From NCBI RefSeq assembly GCF_905220705.1, contig NZ_CAJNAT010000017.1, positions 95,107-159,106 of the forward strand: a DNA stretch of 64,000 nucleotides. Reading direction: 5' to 3'. This DNA comes from Paraburkholderia domus (lineage in GTDB: Bacteria; Pseudomonadota; Gammaproteobacteria; Burkholderiales; Burkholderiaceae). Under the pieces are notes generated by a model. The model had not been told where the DNA came from and did no database searches. It saw only the letters and a list, made by a program, of their open reading frames with translations. The position numbers and the translations under genes are program-made. Each line of letters starts with the position of its first letter. The first letter of the stretch is position 1. Positions 54,746 through 63,175 of this stretch are shown here, one piece after another.

Positions 54746-56152
54746 ATGGCGGCGGAGGACAATCCGGACGAAGGCAAGTCGAAAGTGACACCGCGACAGA
54801 TGGCGCTCGCGCTGTTCGAGGACATGTTCGACTTGGGTTTGCCCATCAGCGAAGCCAATCGTGAAATCGGATACCAGCGCAACAACTTCTTCACTCAAGT
54901 CGTCAACATGGGGTTGCCGGCGCGGCGCTTTCTTGACGCCGCGTATTTCATTGTCGCCCAGGAGCAGGAAGCACGGGACCAGTACGACGTTGAACTGAAC
55001 TACTTCAAGTGGTTGATGCGCTATGACAGCCGCAATCTCAAGCACTTGCGCACTATCGCGGAAGAAGCTCAGGACGCGAAAATCCAGGTTACCGATACAC
55101 CAATCGATCGGGACCCGAACGAAAACGATCTGTGGGTATCAGTCCAGTTGATGGGCATGGTCGGCTTCCACAGGGGGCGCATTCGATTCGACGTGCACCC
55201 TCGCCTAGTCCCGCAAATCCGGGACCCAAAAAAATCCCACTGGTTGAGCCTGCGTATATCGACGGCTTTTACACGCAGCCTAGCGCGCGCGATTTATGAC
55301 CAGGTCCTTCCCAGTGTCCCAAATGGCAGAACGGAATGGATACCGCTGGAAGACATGCGAAACTGGCCCGGCAGAATGGGAGCGAACGCCGCCATCTTCA
55401 AATACTTCAAGCGTGACTGGCTAGAACCGGCTGTGCGTGAAATCAATGAGGTGTCGGACATCGATCTGTCCTATGAGACCAGGACCGAGTCCAGCACGTC
55501 GAAGAAAATCGACCGCATAAGGTTCCTGCTCAAGCGCAAGGATACCGCCGACGCTGCGCTGGCCAGCTTGGCTGACGCCAGCCACCTGTACAAAATTCTC
55601 AAAGAAGAATTCAACCTGTCTACCGCGCAGTTCAGCGAGATTTCCGAGAACCGCGAAGTCTGGACCGATGCGCACATCCAGCAGGCTGTCGAATACACGC
55701 GATTCAAGCTCAATCGTGGACAGATAAAAAGGAGTCCCGCCGGCTACCTGATGCGAGCCCTACGCGATAACTGGAAGATGTCTGAAGCCGAGCGGAAGAT
55801 GGTCGAGGTTCAGGCGAAGCTACTTACCGAAGAGACTGAAGCGGATGTCGTAAAAACCGAGATCCAGAGTTCGGTCGCACGCAGCATCGCTTCGCGCGAA
55901 GAAGAAGTCCGTGCACGCATGAACGAGGAGTCGCGTAAGGGCCGCGAACACTTCAACGCGGCGGACGCTAAAACCCGCAAAGAACTGGTCCGCGCATGGG
56001 TTGCGTCGAGGGAGGGCAAGCTCATGCTGCGTCGTATGAAGATCGAGGCCGTAACTGTAGCGGAGGAGGACATCGTCGCGAATACGGAACTGGTTTGGTA
56101 CCTGGGGCAATTCGTATTCGGGCGCATGAATTCGTGTCGCGCATCGGCGTGA
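54746..56152 (+). CDS. RepB-type plasmid replication initiator
   Basis: 468 residues. Initiator of the Rep_3/RepB winged-helix class; binds the upstream iterons and opens the origin. The two-domain pattern is visible: FYTQV-like N-terminal region, then LSLRISTAFTRSLARAIYDQVL and WPGRMGANAAIFKYFKRDWLEPAVREINEVSDIDLSYET, typical of winged-helix initiators. The C-terminal 150 residues are long, charged and helical (RARMNEESRKGREHF). ATG at 54746 lies 60 bases after the last iteron, so Rep binding probably represses its own promoter. Confidence 0.9.
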   Translation: MAAEDNPDEGKSKVTPRQMALALFEDMFDLGLPISEANREIGYQRNNFFTQVVNMGLPARRFLDAAYFIVAQEQEARDQYDVELNYFKWLMRYDSRNLKHLRTIAEEAQDAKIQVTDTPIDRDPNENDLWVSVQLMGMVGFHRGRIRFDVHPRLVPQIRDPKKSHWLSLRISTAFTRSLARAIYDQVLPSVPNGRTEWIPLEDMRNWPGRMGANAAIFKYFKRDWLEPAVREINEVSDIDLSYETRTESSTSKKIDRIRFLLKRKDTADAALASLADASHLYKILKEEFNLSTAQFSEISENREVWTDAHIQQAVEYTRFKLNRGQIKRSPAGYLMRALRDNWKMSEAERKMVEVQAKLLTEETEADVVKTEIQSSVARSIASREEEVRARMNEESRKGREHFNAADAKTRKELVRAWVASREGKLMLRRMKIEAVTVAEEDIVANTELVWYLGQFVFGRMNSCRASA

Positions 56153-56347
56153 GTGTCCGCATGAGCACCTGCGCGTTTCCAAGCAGGTCGCTGTCGCTAC
56201 CTTTTTGAATCACTGGCGGCCCTAGGAATATCTGGAGTCAAAGGATGCGGTCAGGTTTGCGCGAATGCGCCGACGAGCGGAAGGGTGGCGTTACCGGCGG
56301 CCGCGGTTCGCACGAACGGTCTCATGAACGCTTGACAGGGGTAGACG

Positions 56348-56595
56348 ATGAATAAGCAGGAACTGGTTGATACGGTCGCCGCCGCAAAGTGTGAAAGCGC
56401 GATGGCTACCGGCGAGGCGATCGACGCGCATATCGACACGGTGACCACGGCGGTGGCAGGGCACGAAACCGTGCAACTTATCGGATTCGGTTCATTCTCG
56501 AGTGGTGAGCGCCCCCACGCGTAGGCCGTAGCCCGGCAACCGGCAAAGCAATACAGATTCCAGCTGCGAAGACGGCCAATTGTTCGACGTATTGA
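56348..56595 (+). pseudogene. HU-family DNA-binding protein, frameshifted
   Basis: Begins MNKQELVDTVAA and follows HU up to VQLIGFGSFSSGERP, then a frameshift at about 56508-56521 gives a stop at 56522. The next frame continues the HU beta-arm (VGRSPATGKAIQIPAAKTA) to 56595, where it ends before the last helix. It also has substitutions in the first helices. A full HU is about 90 residues; this one is broken and truncated. Confidence 0.85.
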
Positions 56596-56656
56596 GTCTT
56601 AACAAAACGGCGTAACGAACACGCATTGCACGCCGACACTCAGACGGCAGGTGCAC

Positions 56657-57235
56657 ATGTACCGATTCGAAGATTACGTCCTCATCATCGACGCGCGCAG
56701 CGAACGCGAATACGCCGTGGATCACATCCCAGAGGCAATCGACCTACCCGTGGTCAGTAATGACGAATACGCTGAGGTCGGCGCATTGCATCGGACCGAC
56801 AAAATGCGGGCTTATCTGATCGGCGTCGCCTATTTGCTGAAAAACATTTCGCGTCATCTTGACACCGTAATTGCGGGCCGCACGCGTCATGGAAGGGTGC
56901 TTGTATATTGCTTTCGCGGCGGAAAGCGCAGTCTCCTTTGGTTTGATGCTCTCGATACGATCGGTTATAAGGTGGACCGTCTGCCTGGCGGTTGGAAGGG
57001 CTATCGACGATGGGTCAACGAACAACTGGCCACGCGGCCGCGTGAGTTCTCGTATGTGGTCCTGTCGGGCTCGACTGGTTGTGGAAAGACTCGCTTGCTC
57101 GATCAACTCGAAGCCGCTGGCGCGCAGGTGTTGAATCTCGAGGCGCTCGCATCTCACCGGGGCTCGGTCATCGGCGCGATACCTGGTACGCCGAAGCCGA
57201 CGCAGAAATACCTTGATAGCCTTGCGACTCCGTGA
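56657..57235 (+). pseudogene. selU: tRNA 2-selenouridine synthase (SelU/MnmH), 3'-truncated
   Basis: 193 residues of a protein normally about 360. The rhodanese domain (DARSEREYAVDHIPEAIDLPV) includes the catalytic Cys motif YCFRGGKRS; the P-loop of the second domain (GSTGCGKT) is present. Homology fails right after LEALASHRGS, where the normal sequence would continue for 170 residues. ATG 56657 has GGCAGG upstream. SelU replaces sulfur by selenium at the wobble uridine of some tRNAs; this copy lacks most of the nucleotide-binding domain and should be dead. Confidence 0.85.
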
Positions 57236-57463
57236 GGTGCCGTCGTGGGCCTCCGCAGCCTACCTGTGGCGCATCGCCCGCCTCAGCCTTCCTTCGCTCC
57301 CATACGCCAGCGTCTCCGGATTCCTGGCATACGAGCGCACCTTCTCGTCGGAGCAGTGCCTGGGCTTGTCGTCGATGTCCCCCAAGGGGGGCGCGATCTT
57401 TCGCTGAAAGTAGCCGGCAGTCCGGCCCGGACCGGCGATGCCTTGGCAGCAACTACCGTCTAT

Positions 57464-57494
57464 GCCATTTTGGTATAAAATAGATGCCAAATGG
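57464..57494. promoter_or_regulatory. Inverted-repeat operator/promoter of the Xre-RES operon
   Basis: CCATTTTGG and CCAAATGG form an imperfect inverted repeat around GTATAAAATAG, which serves as a plausible -10 element. The position just upstream of the antitoxin ribosome binding site fits autorepression. Confidence 0.6.
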
Positions 57495-57509
57495 CAGGAG
57501 GTGAAACCG

Positions 57510-57950
57510 ATGAACGTCATCGAGAAGGTATCAGCCGATTCATTGCTGGGAGGCCGGTCGGTATTTCCGCGTTCTCCCCGATCGGGCCTTGAATGGGTGG
57601 AGGTCGTCCGCCACGGCATTTCGTCGCGGGCGCTGGACGCGATGCTCAAATCCATCGGACTTTCGCAAGCAGAACTGGCGCAGGCGCTCGATATCCCGGA
57701 GCGGACCTTGGCGCGTCGCAAGCGGGAAGGGGTGTTGAGTCGTGAGGAGTCAGCCAAGCTGCTGCGACTCGCGCGTGTCGCCGCGCGCGCTGCCGAGGTG
57801 TTTGATGATCTCGACCTGGCACTCGCCTGGCTTAAGATGCCGGTTGCTGCCCTGGAAGACGCCACGCCGCTGAGTCTTGTCGATACCGACATTGGCACCG
57901 ATAGCGTGATGGATACGCTAGGACGCATCGAGCATGGCGTGTTTGCGTGA
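57510..57950 (+). CDS. Xre/MbcA/ParS-type antitoxin
   Basis: 146 residues from ATG 57510, with AGGAGGTGA upstream. An N-terminal Xre-like helix-turn-helix (LSQAELAQALDIPERTLARRK) and the C-terminal toxin-binding DUF2384 domain (ESAKLLRLARVAARAAEVF, ALAWLKMPVAAL). Represses its own operon through the upstream inverted repeat and neutralises the RES toxin whose gene overlaps its stop (ATGA). Confidence 0.92.
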   Translation: MNVIEKVSADSLLGGRSVFPRSPRSGLEWVEVVRHGISSRALDAMLKSIGLSQAELAQALDIPERTLARRKREGVLSREESAKLLRLARVAARAAEVFDDLDLALAWLKMPVAALEDATPLSLVDTDIGTDSVMDTLGRIEHGVFA

Positions 57951-58426
57951 TGTTCACGGCATGGCGGGTGGTGACTGAACGATATGCGGATACCGCTTTT
58001 TCTGGGGAAGGAGCGCGATTGTACGGTGGCCGGTGGAACCCCAAAGGCGTCGCGATGGTGTATACGGCGCAGACGCAATCGCTCGCGCTGCTCGAGATGT
58101 TGGTCCAGGATTCACCGCTACGTGCCCGCTATGTGATGATCCCGGCCAGTATTCCGGAGAAAATCGTCGAACGTATTGATCCCGCCAGTTTGCCTCGCGA
58201 CTGGCGGGACATTTCAGCGCGGGCCGAACTGCAGGAACTTGGATCGGCGTGGGAGCGGAAGCGAACCAGCGCCGTGCTGGCTGTTCCCAGTGCGGTCGTT
58301 CCTGCAGAATCCAATTATTTGCTCAATCCCAATCATCCGGACTTCGCGCTCGTCGTGGTTGGAACGCGTGATGAGTGGTTGACAGACCCCCGGTTATTGC
58401 GGCGCTCGGCTGCAAAGGGATCGTGA
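57947..58426 (+). CDS. RES-domain toxin (NAD+ phosphorylase)
   Basis: 159 residues. RES toxins degrade NAD+. The family residues are visible: W-R-V at the N-terminus, the GARLYGGRWNPKGVAMVYTA strand with the catalytic Arg, the LLEMLVQ Glu, and a late Ser/Asn segment (ESNYLLNPNHPDF). Co-transcribed with the Xre antitoxin with a 4-base overlap. A complete toxin-antitoxin module likely to stabilise the replicon. Confidence 0.92.
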   Translation: MMFTAWRVVTERYADTAFSGEGARLYGGRWNPKGVAMVYTAQTQSLALLEMLVQDSPLRARYVMIPASIPEKIVERIDPASLPRDWRDISARAELQELGSAWERKRTSAVLAVPSAVVPAESNYLLNPNHPDFALVVVGTRDEWLTDPRLLRRSAAKGS

Positions 58427-58637
58427 CGAGCATCTCGTGTGGCGGTGGCAAGCGGACGACGGCGTGTGATCAACCAACCCGCCGGCCATGCTTCGCAGGG
58501 TGCCGCCATTCAAGGTGCCTGTGTGTTGTCAAAACCGGTTACATCATGCGTTCAGGGACGTGGCCAGTCATGCACCACTGGCGGAACCGGTCCTGCAGGA
58601 TCTTGAACTGGCTCGCGCCGATCCAGTCAATAGGGGA

Positions 58638-59171
58638 TTATTTTTCGTTACGGTCACGGTCGATGTAACGGTTAAATGCGGCTTCGTCGTCGTAAAGTGA
58701 CCTCGAAAACGTGTCGTCGGCCCAGTCGATCAGGCGCTCGATCACCGCGCGCCGGGACAGGCCGAAGTGCGCGACCAGCCGCTCCAGCGCGAAAAACTGG
58801 GTGCCAGTCATCGTCAGGTGCAGACGCCGCTCGCCAGAATCGGTGTCTTCCTGACGCGGAAGCCGTCCGAGGACTGTCGCCACGTCAGAAGGAGCTTGGG
58901 CAGACGGCTTCGCCCGTGACACAGTCTTAAGCTCGCGCCGCGCCTGTACCAGTTCCCCACGCAGCTGCTCGCACTCCCGCACCAGGTCGTCATGGGCGTC
59001 GGCAGGCGGAGGGGTATTTTTCGTTACCGTAACGGATTTTGTGCGCGCGCCATGTCGGGCTCGCCACGCTGCCTGACGCTCGGCGTTCGACATCGCATCC
59101 GGTTTCCGTGGCCGGCCACGGCCACGCTTTTCCGTGGTGCCGGTTACCTTGTCGTTTGCCGGTGAAGGCAT
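58638..59171 (-). CDS. Plasmid protein with AT-hook-like N-terminus and coiled coil
   Basis: 177 residues from ATG 59171. The N-terminus has KRGRGRPRKPDAMSNAERQA, an AT-hook-like basic patch; residues 60-110 form a coiled coil (ECEQLRGELVQARRELK), and the C-terminal part (FALERLVAHFGLSRRAVIERLIDW) resembles a ribbon/helix DNA-binding dimer. Likely a DNA-binding regulator. Two CGTTA-N4-TAACG palindromes lie upstream of its start and similar half-sites occur within the gene, consistent with autoregulation. Confidence 0.7.
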   Translation of the reverse strand: MPSPANDKVTGTTEKRGRGRPRKPDAMSNAERQAAWRARHGARTKSVTVTKNTPPPADAHDDLVRECEQLRGELVQARRELKTVSRAKPSAQAPSDVATVLGRLPRQEDTDSGERRLHLTMTGTQFFALERLVAHFGLSRRAVIERLIDWADDTFSRSLYDDEAAFNRYIDRDRNEK

Positions 59172-59206
59172 GATCCATCCTGGTGCGGTTGACCACATCT
59201 ATTTTA

Positions 59207-59249
59207 CGTTATTCATAACGATAAATGCAGTATTTCGTTACGCGTAACG
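59207..59249. promoter_or_regulatory. Two CGTTA-N4-TAACG palindromes
   Basis: Palindromes at 59207-59220 and 59236-59249, centres 29 bases apart (about three helical turns), lie 36 bases upstream of the 59171 start codon. Likely operators. Confidence 0.65.
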
Positions 59250-59312
59250 TAAATGTGCACAAGCTGCCTTGCACGGCATTAGGAGAGCGCGTCATTCCGG
59301 GGGCTGAAACTT

Positions 59313-59948
59313 CTATGCCGCCTCCTTTAGCGCCGCAGGTTCTTCCGGTCTCATTCCGGGAAACCAGCGGACGAAGGTTTTCCGCAGATGATCGTTCAGG
59401 ACCTGCACACGGGTTTGCAGCAGCAAATGCGCGCCGCGCTGGGTCCAACGCATCTGCTGCTTTTCCACAAAGCGCTTGCTGACCACATAGTTCACGGTCG
59501 ACTCGACAAACGCCGTGGAATTCGTCTCATCGTGCCGGTAGCGGTCCCCGTAGTTCGGAATGAACGCCTCGTTGGCCCCGATATAGGTGCGGAATTCCCG
59601 TGCTGCCTTCTCCAGTTTCTTCCTGTTTGGCGGGTTCTCTTCCAGCATCTCCAGATCGTCGTCCAGGTCATCAATCCGTTGCAGGGCGTGCGGAACATTG
59701 CCATGCCAGAGATTCCATTTGACGCTTTCCAGATGTTTCTCCAGATCGACCAGCCCTGTTGCAGTTTCCGGACATTTGTCACCGGCCTTCAGTTCCGCCG
59801 TCATCCCTTTGATCATCTGCCTCATGACGGTCAAGCGCATGGTGATGTGGAACCAGTCGAGCAGATGCTCGGATTCCGGGCTGAGATAGTGCTGCAGATC
59901 ACGCACGGTGTCGCCGCCATCCGACAGAAACACGACTTGCTGATTCAT
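59313..59948 (-). pseudogene. ISKra4-family transposase, C-terminal fragment
   Basis: 211 residues carrying FLSDGGDTVRDL and HLLDWFHITMRLTVM, the second half of ISKra4-type DDE transposases, through to the C-terminus. Full proteins are near 480 residues, so the N-terminal half, including the first catalytic Asp, is missing. The upstream edge at about 59947 abuts a pRiA4b-type fragment. Insertion-sequence ends were not identified. Confidence 0.8.
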
Positions 59949-60091
59949 TTGAAGATCTGCAGCGCGTAATGCAAGTCGGCGATCGTGCTGTCACTGCGTA
60001 CGAGTAATCGGCGCCAGATCATCGGACTGATCTGGCGAATCCATACGTGGAGCCGGTAAACCGTGGCGCTGGTTGCGTTTGGCATAGTCAT
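59945..60091 (-). pseudogene. Plasmid pRiA4b ORF-3-like protein, N-terminal fragment
   Basis: 48 residues from ATG 60091. VYRLHVWIRQISPMIWRRLL and SDSTIADLHYALQI match the start of the pRiA4b ORF-3 family (usually about 180-200 residues). It stops where the ISKra4 fragment begins, indicating deletion at the junction. Confidence 0.7.
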
Positions 60092-60204
60092 CTAAGCTTA
60101 GTAAACGACCGTCAGAATCACCTGATTTTGACGATCAAAAACGATGCTCTGCAAGGCCCGCCAGGACTGAGGCCTGGGCACGAGAATCGGAGGGGTTTTT
60201 GACC

Positions 60205-60783
60205 ATGCGTGCAGCGGTCTATACCCGAGTGCCCACCCCGGACCAATCCACCGACCGGCAGCGGCGGGAATTGCGCAACTATGCGAAAGCCCGCGGCTGG
60301 AAGATCGTGCGGGAGATGCAGGAAACCGTCAGCGGCGCGTCACAAAAGCGGCCGCTGCGCGAAGCGGTCATGCAACTGGCGCGCACCCGCGCCGTCGATG
60401 TGATCCCGGTCCAGGCCTTGGACCGTTGGGGACGCAGCGTGCAGGACCTGATCCTGACAATGGCGGAACTGGAAGCGCTTGGAGTGGCTTTCGTGGTACC
60501 TGGTCAGATCGACATGAGCACACCAGGGGGCCGGATGCAGGCGCATTTGCTCTCGGCGGTCGCGGAATTCGAAAGGGAGCTTATTCGGGAGCGTGTCCGC
60601 TCTGGCCTGGCCCATGCGCGCGCCAGGGGCAAGCGCCTCGGCCGGCCCAACGCGACACCGCGCCTGGTGAACAAGGGTTTGTCCCTGATCAGGCAGGGAG
60701 TGACCTACCAGCAGGCCGCCGAGCAATCGGGGGTGAGCATTTCCACGCTACTGCGCGCCCGCAGGAAAGGCAACGCCGCCTGA
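60205..60783 (+). CDS. Serine recombinase/resolvase with mutated catalytic residue
   Basis: 192 residues from ATG 60205 (GGAGGGG upstream). Resolvase N-terminal domain: AAVYTRVPTPDQSTDRQRREL, ALDRWGRSVQDLI, VPGQIDMSTPGGRM and EFERELIRERVRSGL, followed by a C-terminal helix-turn-helix (YQQAAEQSGVSISTLLRARR). In this family the nucleophile is Ser10 in the RVST motif; here codon 10 is CCC (Pro). Strand cleavage should therefore be impossible. The rest of the fold looks intact. Confidence 0.88.
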   Translation: MRAAVYTRVPTPDQSTDRQRRELRNYAKARGWKIVREMQETVSGASQKRPLREAVMQLARTRAVDVIPVQALDRWGRSVQDLILTMAELEALGVAFVVPGQIDMSTPGGRMQAHLLSAVAEFERELIRERVRSGLAHARARGKRLGRPNATPRLVNKGLSLIRQGVTYQQAAEQSGVSISTLLRARRKGNAA

Positions 60784-60868
60784 CAGTCGAAAAGGTCGGT
60801 CGGCGACGCCCGCCCCAAGAATGGCGCGCTCTCCTAGCAGGTCATCACGGGCCGACATATCCTTTCCC

Positions 60869-61174
60869 TCACGTTCCGGCGTCGATGCGCGCCTTTGCCT
60901 CCGTCGCCATCTGGCGAACCTGCGCGGCCAGCTCGGGCGGTAGCCACACCTCCACCTGTTCCCAATCTGCCGGGATTTCCCGTGCCGCCGCCAACACAGC
61001 CTTAACGAGCGCGCCAACCCGCTGCTTGGTCAACCCGCTTTCGTTCGCGGCGTCCACCTGTGAGATACCGTCAACCAGCACGCGCCGCGCGATGTCGACG
61101 CTTCCGACCGTCATTCGCTTTAGACGCGGCATAACCGCCTTGAAGTCCTTCGCCGTCATCTTGTCTGCTGCCAT
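60869..61174 (-). CDS. KorA/TrfB-like transcriptional repressor
   Basis: 101 residues, the length of IncP KorA. The TrfB-type DNA-binding domain is clear: MTAKDFKAVMPRLKRMTVGS, then a helix-turn-helix in GISQVDAANESGLTKQRVGA. KorA proteins are global regulators of plasmid genes. ATG 61174 was chosen over an upstream ATG at 61186 on family length; neither has a strong ribosome binding site. Its operator targets on this replicon were not identified. Confidence 0.8.
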   Translation of the reverse strand: MAADKMTAKDFKAVMPRLKRMTVGSVDIARRVLVDGISQVDAANESGLTKQRVGALVKAVLAAAREIPADWEQVEVWLPPELAAQVRQMATEAKARIDAGT

Positions 61175-61259
61175 GATCGTTCGCATTTGGTGGAGTGTGA
61201 AAGTTTGAATTATCCGCCTGCGGTCAATACCGATCAACGGCACGGCGCGCGCTGGTTCC

Positions 61260-61667
61260 TCAATGGTGCTTGATCTTCTGCACAATGAAGGCGTGGGGGA
61301 GGGTGGCAACCCCACGGAACCGCCAGAAACGATGCCCCTTGCGCGCGTACACCGTCGTCACATTGCCCGCGATATATTCGCTGCCCTTGAACGATTCGAT
61401 ATCGTCGCCCAACTGCCACACAAGCGGGTTAGGCATCGCGAGCGCCGCGTAATATTCGGCCTCCGTGATTTCCTCGGGAGTCGAGCCTAGCGCGCGCTCC
61501 TGCTGCTGGATGAATGTATCTTCGTCACCCAGCACAACGCCGAGGTAACGCTCGGCAAGCTGTTCCAGCGTCTCGCGCGTCAAGTTCGTCACTACCAGGC
61601 CGTTCCCAAGTTCGAGCGCGTAATCAATCGCGGTCGGCGAGCCGGGAATATAGAAAACCTTTTCCAT
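61260..61667 (-). CDS. Hypothetical plasmid protein
   Basis: 135 residues (MEKVFYIPGSPTAIDYALEL...). Helical middle with a glutamine/glutamate-rich segment; no signal peptide or membrane segment. No domain recognised. It lies between the KorA-like and DUF932 genes on the same strand, all probably in one plasmid-backbone unit. Confidence 0.75.
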   Translation of the reverse strand: MEKVFYIPGSPTAIDYALELGNGLVVTNLTRETLEQLAERYLGVVLGDEDTFIQQQERALGSTPEEITEAEYYAALAMPNPLVWQLGDDIESFKGSEYIAGNVTTVYARKGHRFWRFRGVATLPHAFIVQKIKHH

Positions 61668-61732
61668 GTTCGTTTGCTCCGTCTGTCCGATGGATCTACC
61701 GGGCGGGTTGCCTCACCCGGTAGCCTTCCGCG

Positions 61733-62560
61733 TTAGCCGATGATCTTGCGCATTTCGTCGGCCAGAACCCACAACGCGCGATTGAGTTTCACGTTCTGGT
61801 CAATGCCGCTTACCTCGCGCGTCGTCGTCGCGCGACCGTTCGCGGCGCGGCCACGAAGCCCGCCCTTGGTCATGTTTTCCTGCACGCGGTTAAAGGTCGT
61901 CCAGAGGTCTGAGCCGCCGTCCTCCATGCGGCGCGGGCGCAAAATCTGGCGTTCGGTGACGGGTGCCGGTGCGTCCTCCGTGTCCCACTTCAATTCAAGC
62001 GCGGCACGGGCAAACGCGGTTTGTGCGCCTTCGGAAAGCGTGAGGGATTGCATACCCTCGCGTTGCTCGTCGGCTACCTCGAAGTTGTTCAGCACACGGA
62101 ATGCGCCGTCGATCACTTCGCCGACTACATCGCCTTTATGCGGCACGCGAACCTCGCCGACGTTCGTACCGCACACCATGCCGTTGCAGCACACGAACCG
62201 GAGCACGCCCGCAAGCATCTGAAAGCTCGATGTTCCATCGTGGCTGTTCAAAAGAATGATTTCGTTCGCCACCTTGCCGGTGATCTGGTTGGCGTGGCGT
62301 AGCCGGATCAGGTGCTTCGTGTGCTCGCGCTTGCCTTCGTCGCGCACGCGGGTTTGCGCGACCATGAAGGGCTGGAAGCCTTCGCGGCGCAGGCCGTTCA
62401 AAGCGTCGATAGTCGGAATGTAGGTGTAACGCGCCGAGCGGCTGTCGTGTGCCTGTGCGGCAAAGATCGACGGGGCCACGGCTTGGATTTGGTCATCCGT
62501 GAGGGGAACCGGCGAACGGAGAACCGGGGCCGTGCGGCCAAACTTGGAAGCGAGTTGCAT
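61733..62560 (-). CDS. DUF932-family protein
   Basis: 275 residues. DUF932 proteins are common on plasmids and phages; function unknown. Conserved stretches include YTYIPTIDALNGLRREGFQPFMVAQ and EIILLNSHDGTSSFQMLAGVLRFVCCNGMV, with the C-terminal segment WTTFNRVQENMTKGG. The start is well placed at ATG 62560. It is the first gene of the DUF932-hypothetical-KorA block. Confidence 0.9.
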   Translation of the reverse strand: MQLASKFGRTAPVLRSPVPLTDDQIQAVAPSIFAAQAHDSRSARYTYIPTIDALNGLRREGFQPFMVAQTRVRDEGKREHTKHLIRLRHANQITGKVANEIILLNSHDGTSSFQMLAGVLRFVCCNGMVCGTNVGEVRVPHKGDVVGEVIDGAFRVLNNFEVADEQREGMQSLTLSEGAQTAFARAALELKWDTEDAPAPVTERQILRPRRMEDGGSDLWTTFNRVQENMTKGGLRGRAANGRATTTREVSGIDQNVKLNRALWVLADEMRKIIG

Positions 62561-62798
62561 GTTTCGTACTCCTGCGTAGTTGAGGTAAAGCCGGGAGCGG
62601 TTGCCGCCGCTTGTTTCCCGGCTATCGGTGCGCCGTACTGTTTAGCGCCTCGATGTATGTATTATCGGCGATGGCCCCTTAAAAGTCAATAGAAGTAAAT
62701 AGAAAACACAAAAATATTTACTCGGCCACTGGCATCAAGGTTGCTGCTCCGAGTGGTGAGCGTTGGGAGTAGAGCGCGCGAGGGCGCCTGGTGGTTCT
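62561..62798. other. Upstream region of DUF932 gene
   Basis: An AT-rich section (62660-62725) likely holds the DUF932 promoter on the minus strand. No gene recognised. Confidence 0.4.
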
Positions 62799-62980
62799 GC
62801 TCGTCGGGGTCGGTCGGTCGCGGTAAGCCCGGTCTGCTGCACGAACCTGCGCGGTCAAGGGGTCGTGGGATACCGCAGTCCGCGCAGCGGGCGAGGATAT
62901 GCCGCGAAAGCCCCTTGACCGGGAAAGCCGGGGCGTGTGGCAGATTCAAGGTCGATAGCGACTGACCGACCCCGACGAGC
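62799..62980. ncRNA. Candidate rod-like structured RNA (strand unknown)
   Basis: Nested complementary arms give a long hairpin: 62799-62821 pairs with 62958-62980 (23 pairs, one G-U), 62833-62842 with 62935-62944 (10 pairs including wobbles), and 62853-62862 with 62911-62920 (10 pairs), closed by a GC-rich inner loop. There is no plausible coding frame across it. Both strands could form the structure. It could be an RNA gene or an origin-type DNA hairpin. Confidence 0.45.
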
Positions 62981-63081
62981 TGCCACGATCACGCGGAACG
63001 ACCAGCAAGCCCCGCAAGGGGCGCGCAGCACCGGCACGGCGCGGAGTAGGGTTAGGTGTGGCCTTGATGCCGTCGAGCCGG

Positions 63082-63087
63082 TATAAT
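63082..63087 (+). promoter_or_regulatory. Consensus -10 element (TATAAT)
   Basis: A perfect TATAAT on the plus strand, about 80 bases before a strong terminator; the -35 region is not consensus at the ideal spacing (TTGATG lies 12 bases upstream). Confidence 0.5.
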
Positions 63088-63093
63088 CGGCTT

Positions 63094-63171
63094 CTCGTTG
63101 GACCCGTCTTACTCCTGCATTGTTTGACGGTAGAGGCCCGAAGCGTTGCCGCGCTTCGGGCCTTTGTTTTT
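63094..63171 (+). ncRNA. Candidate small RNA of about 78 nt
   Basis: Defined by the TATAAT at 63082 and the terminator ending near 63171, with no open reading frame between. An internal CCGTC/GACGG stem is possible at about 63104-63130. No antisense target was identified. Confidence 0.4.
63134..63171 (+). terminator. Strong rho-independent terminator
   Basis: AGGCCCGAAGCG (63134-63145) pairs with CGCTTCGGGCCT (63152-63163), followed by TTTGTTTTT. The complementary strand lacks a matching T run, so it acts on plus-strand transcription. Confidence 0.8.
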
Positions 63172-63175
63172 CTGG

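Noticed and set aside
62799..62980. Calling the rod-like hairpin a 6S RNA
   Set aside because: Overall shape is similar, but the diagnostic central bubble and any sequence match cannot be established by eye.
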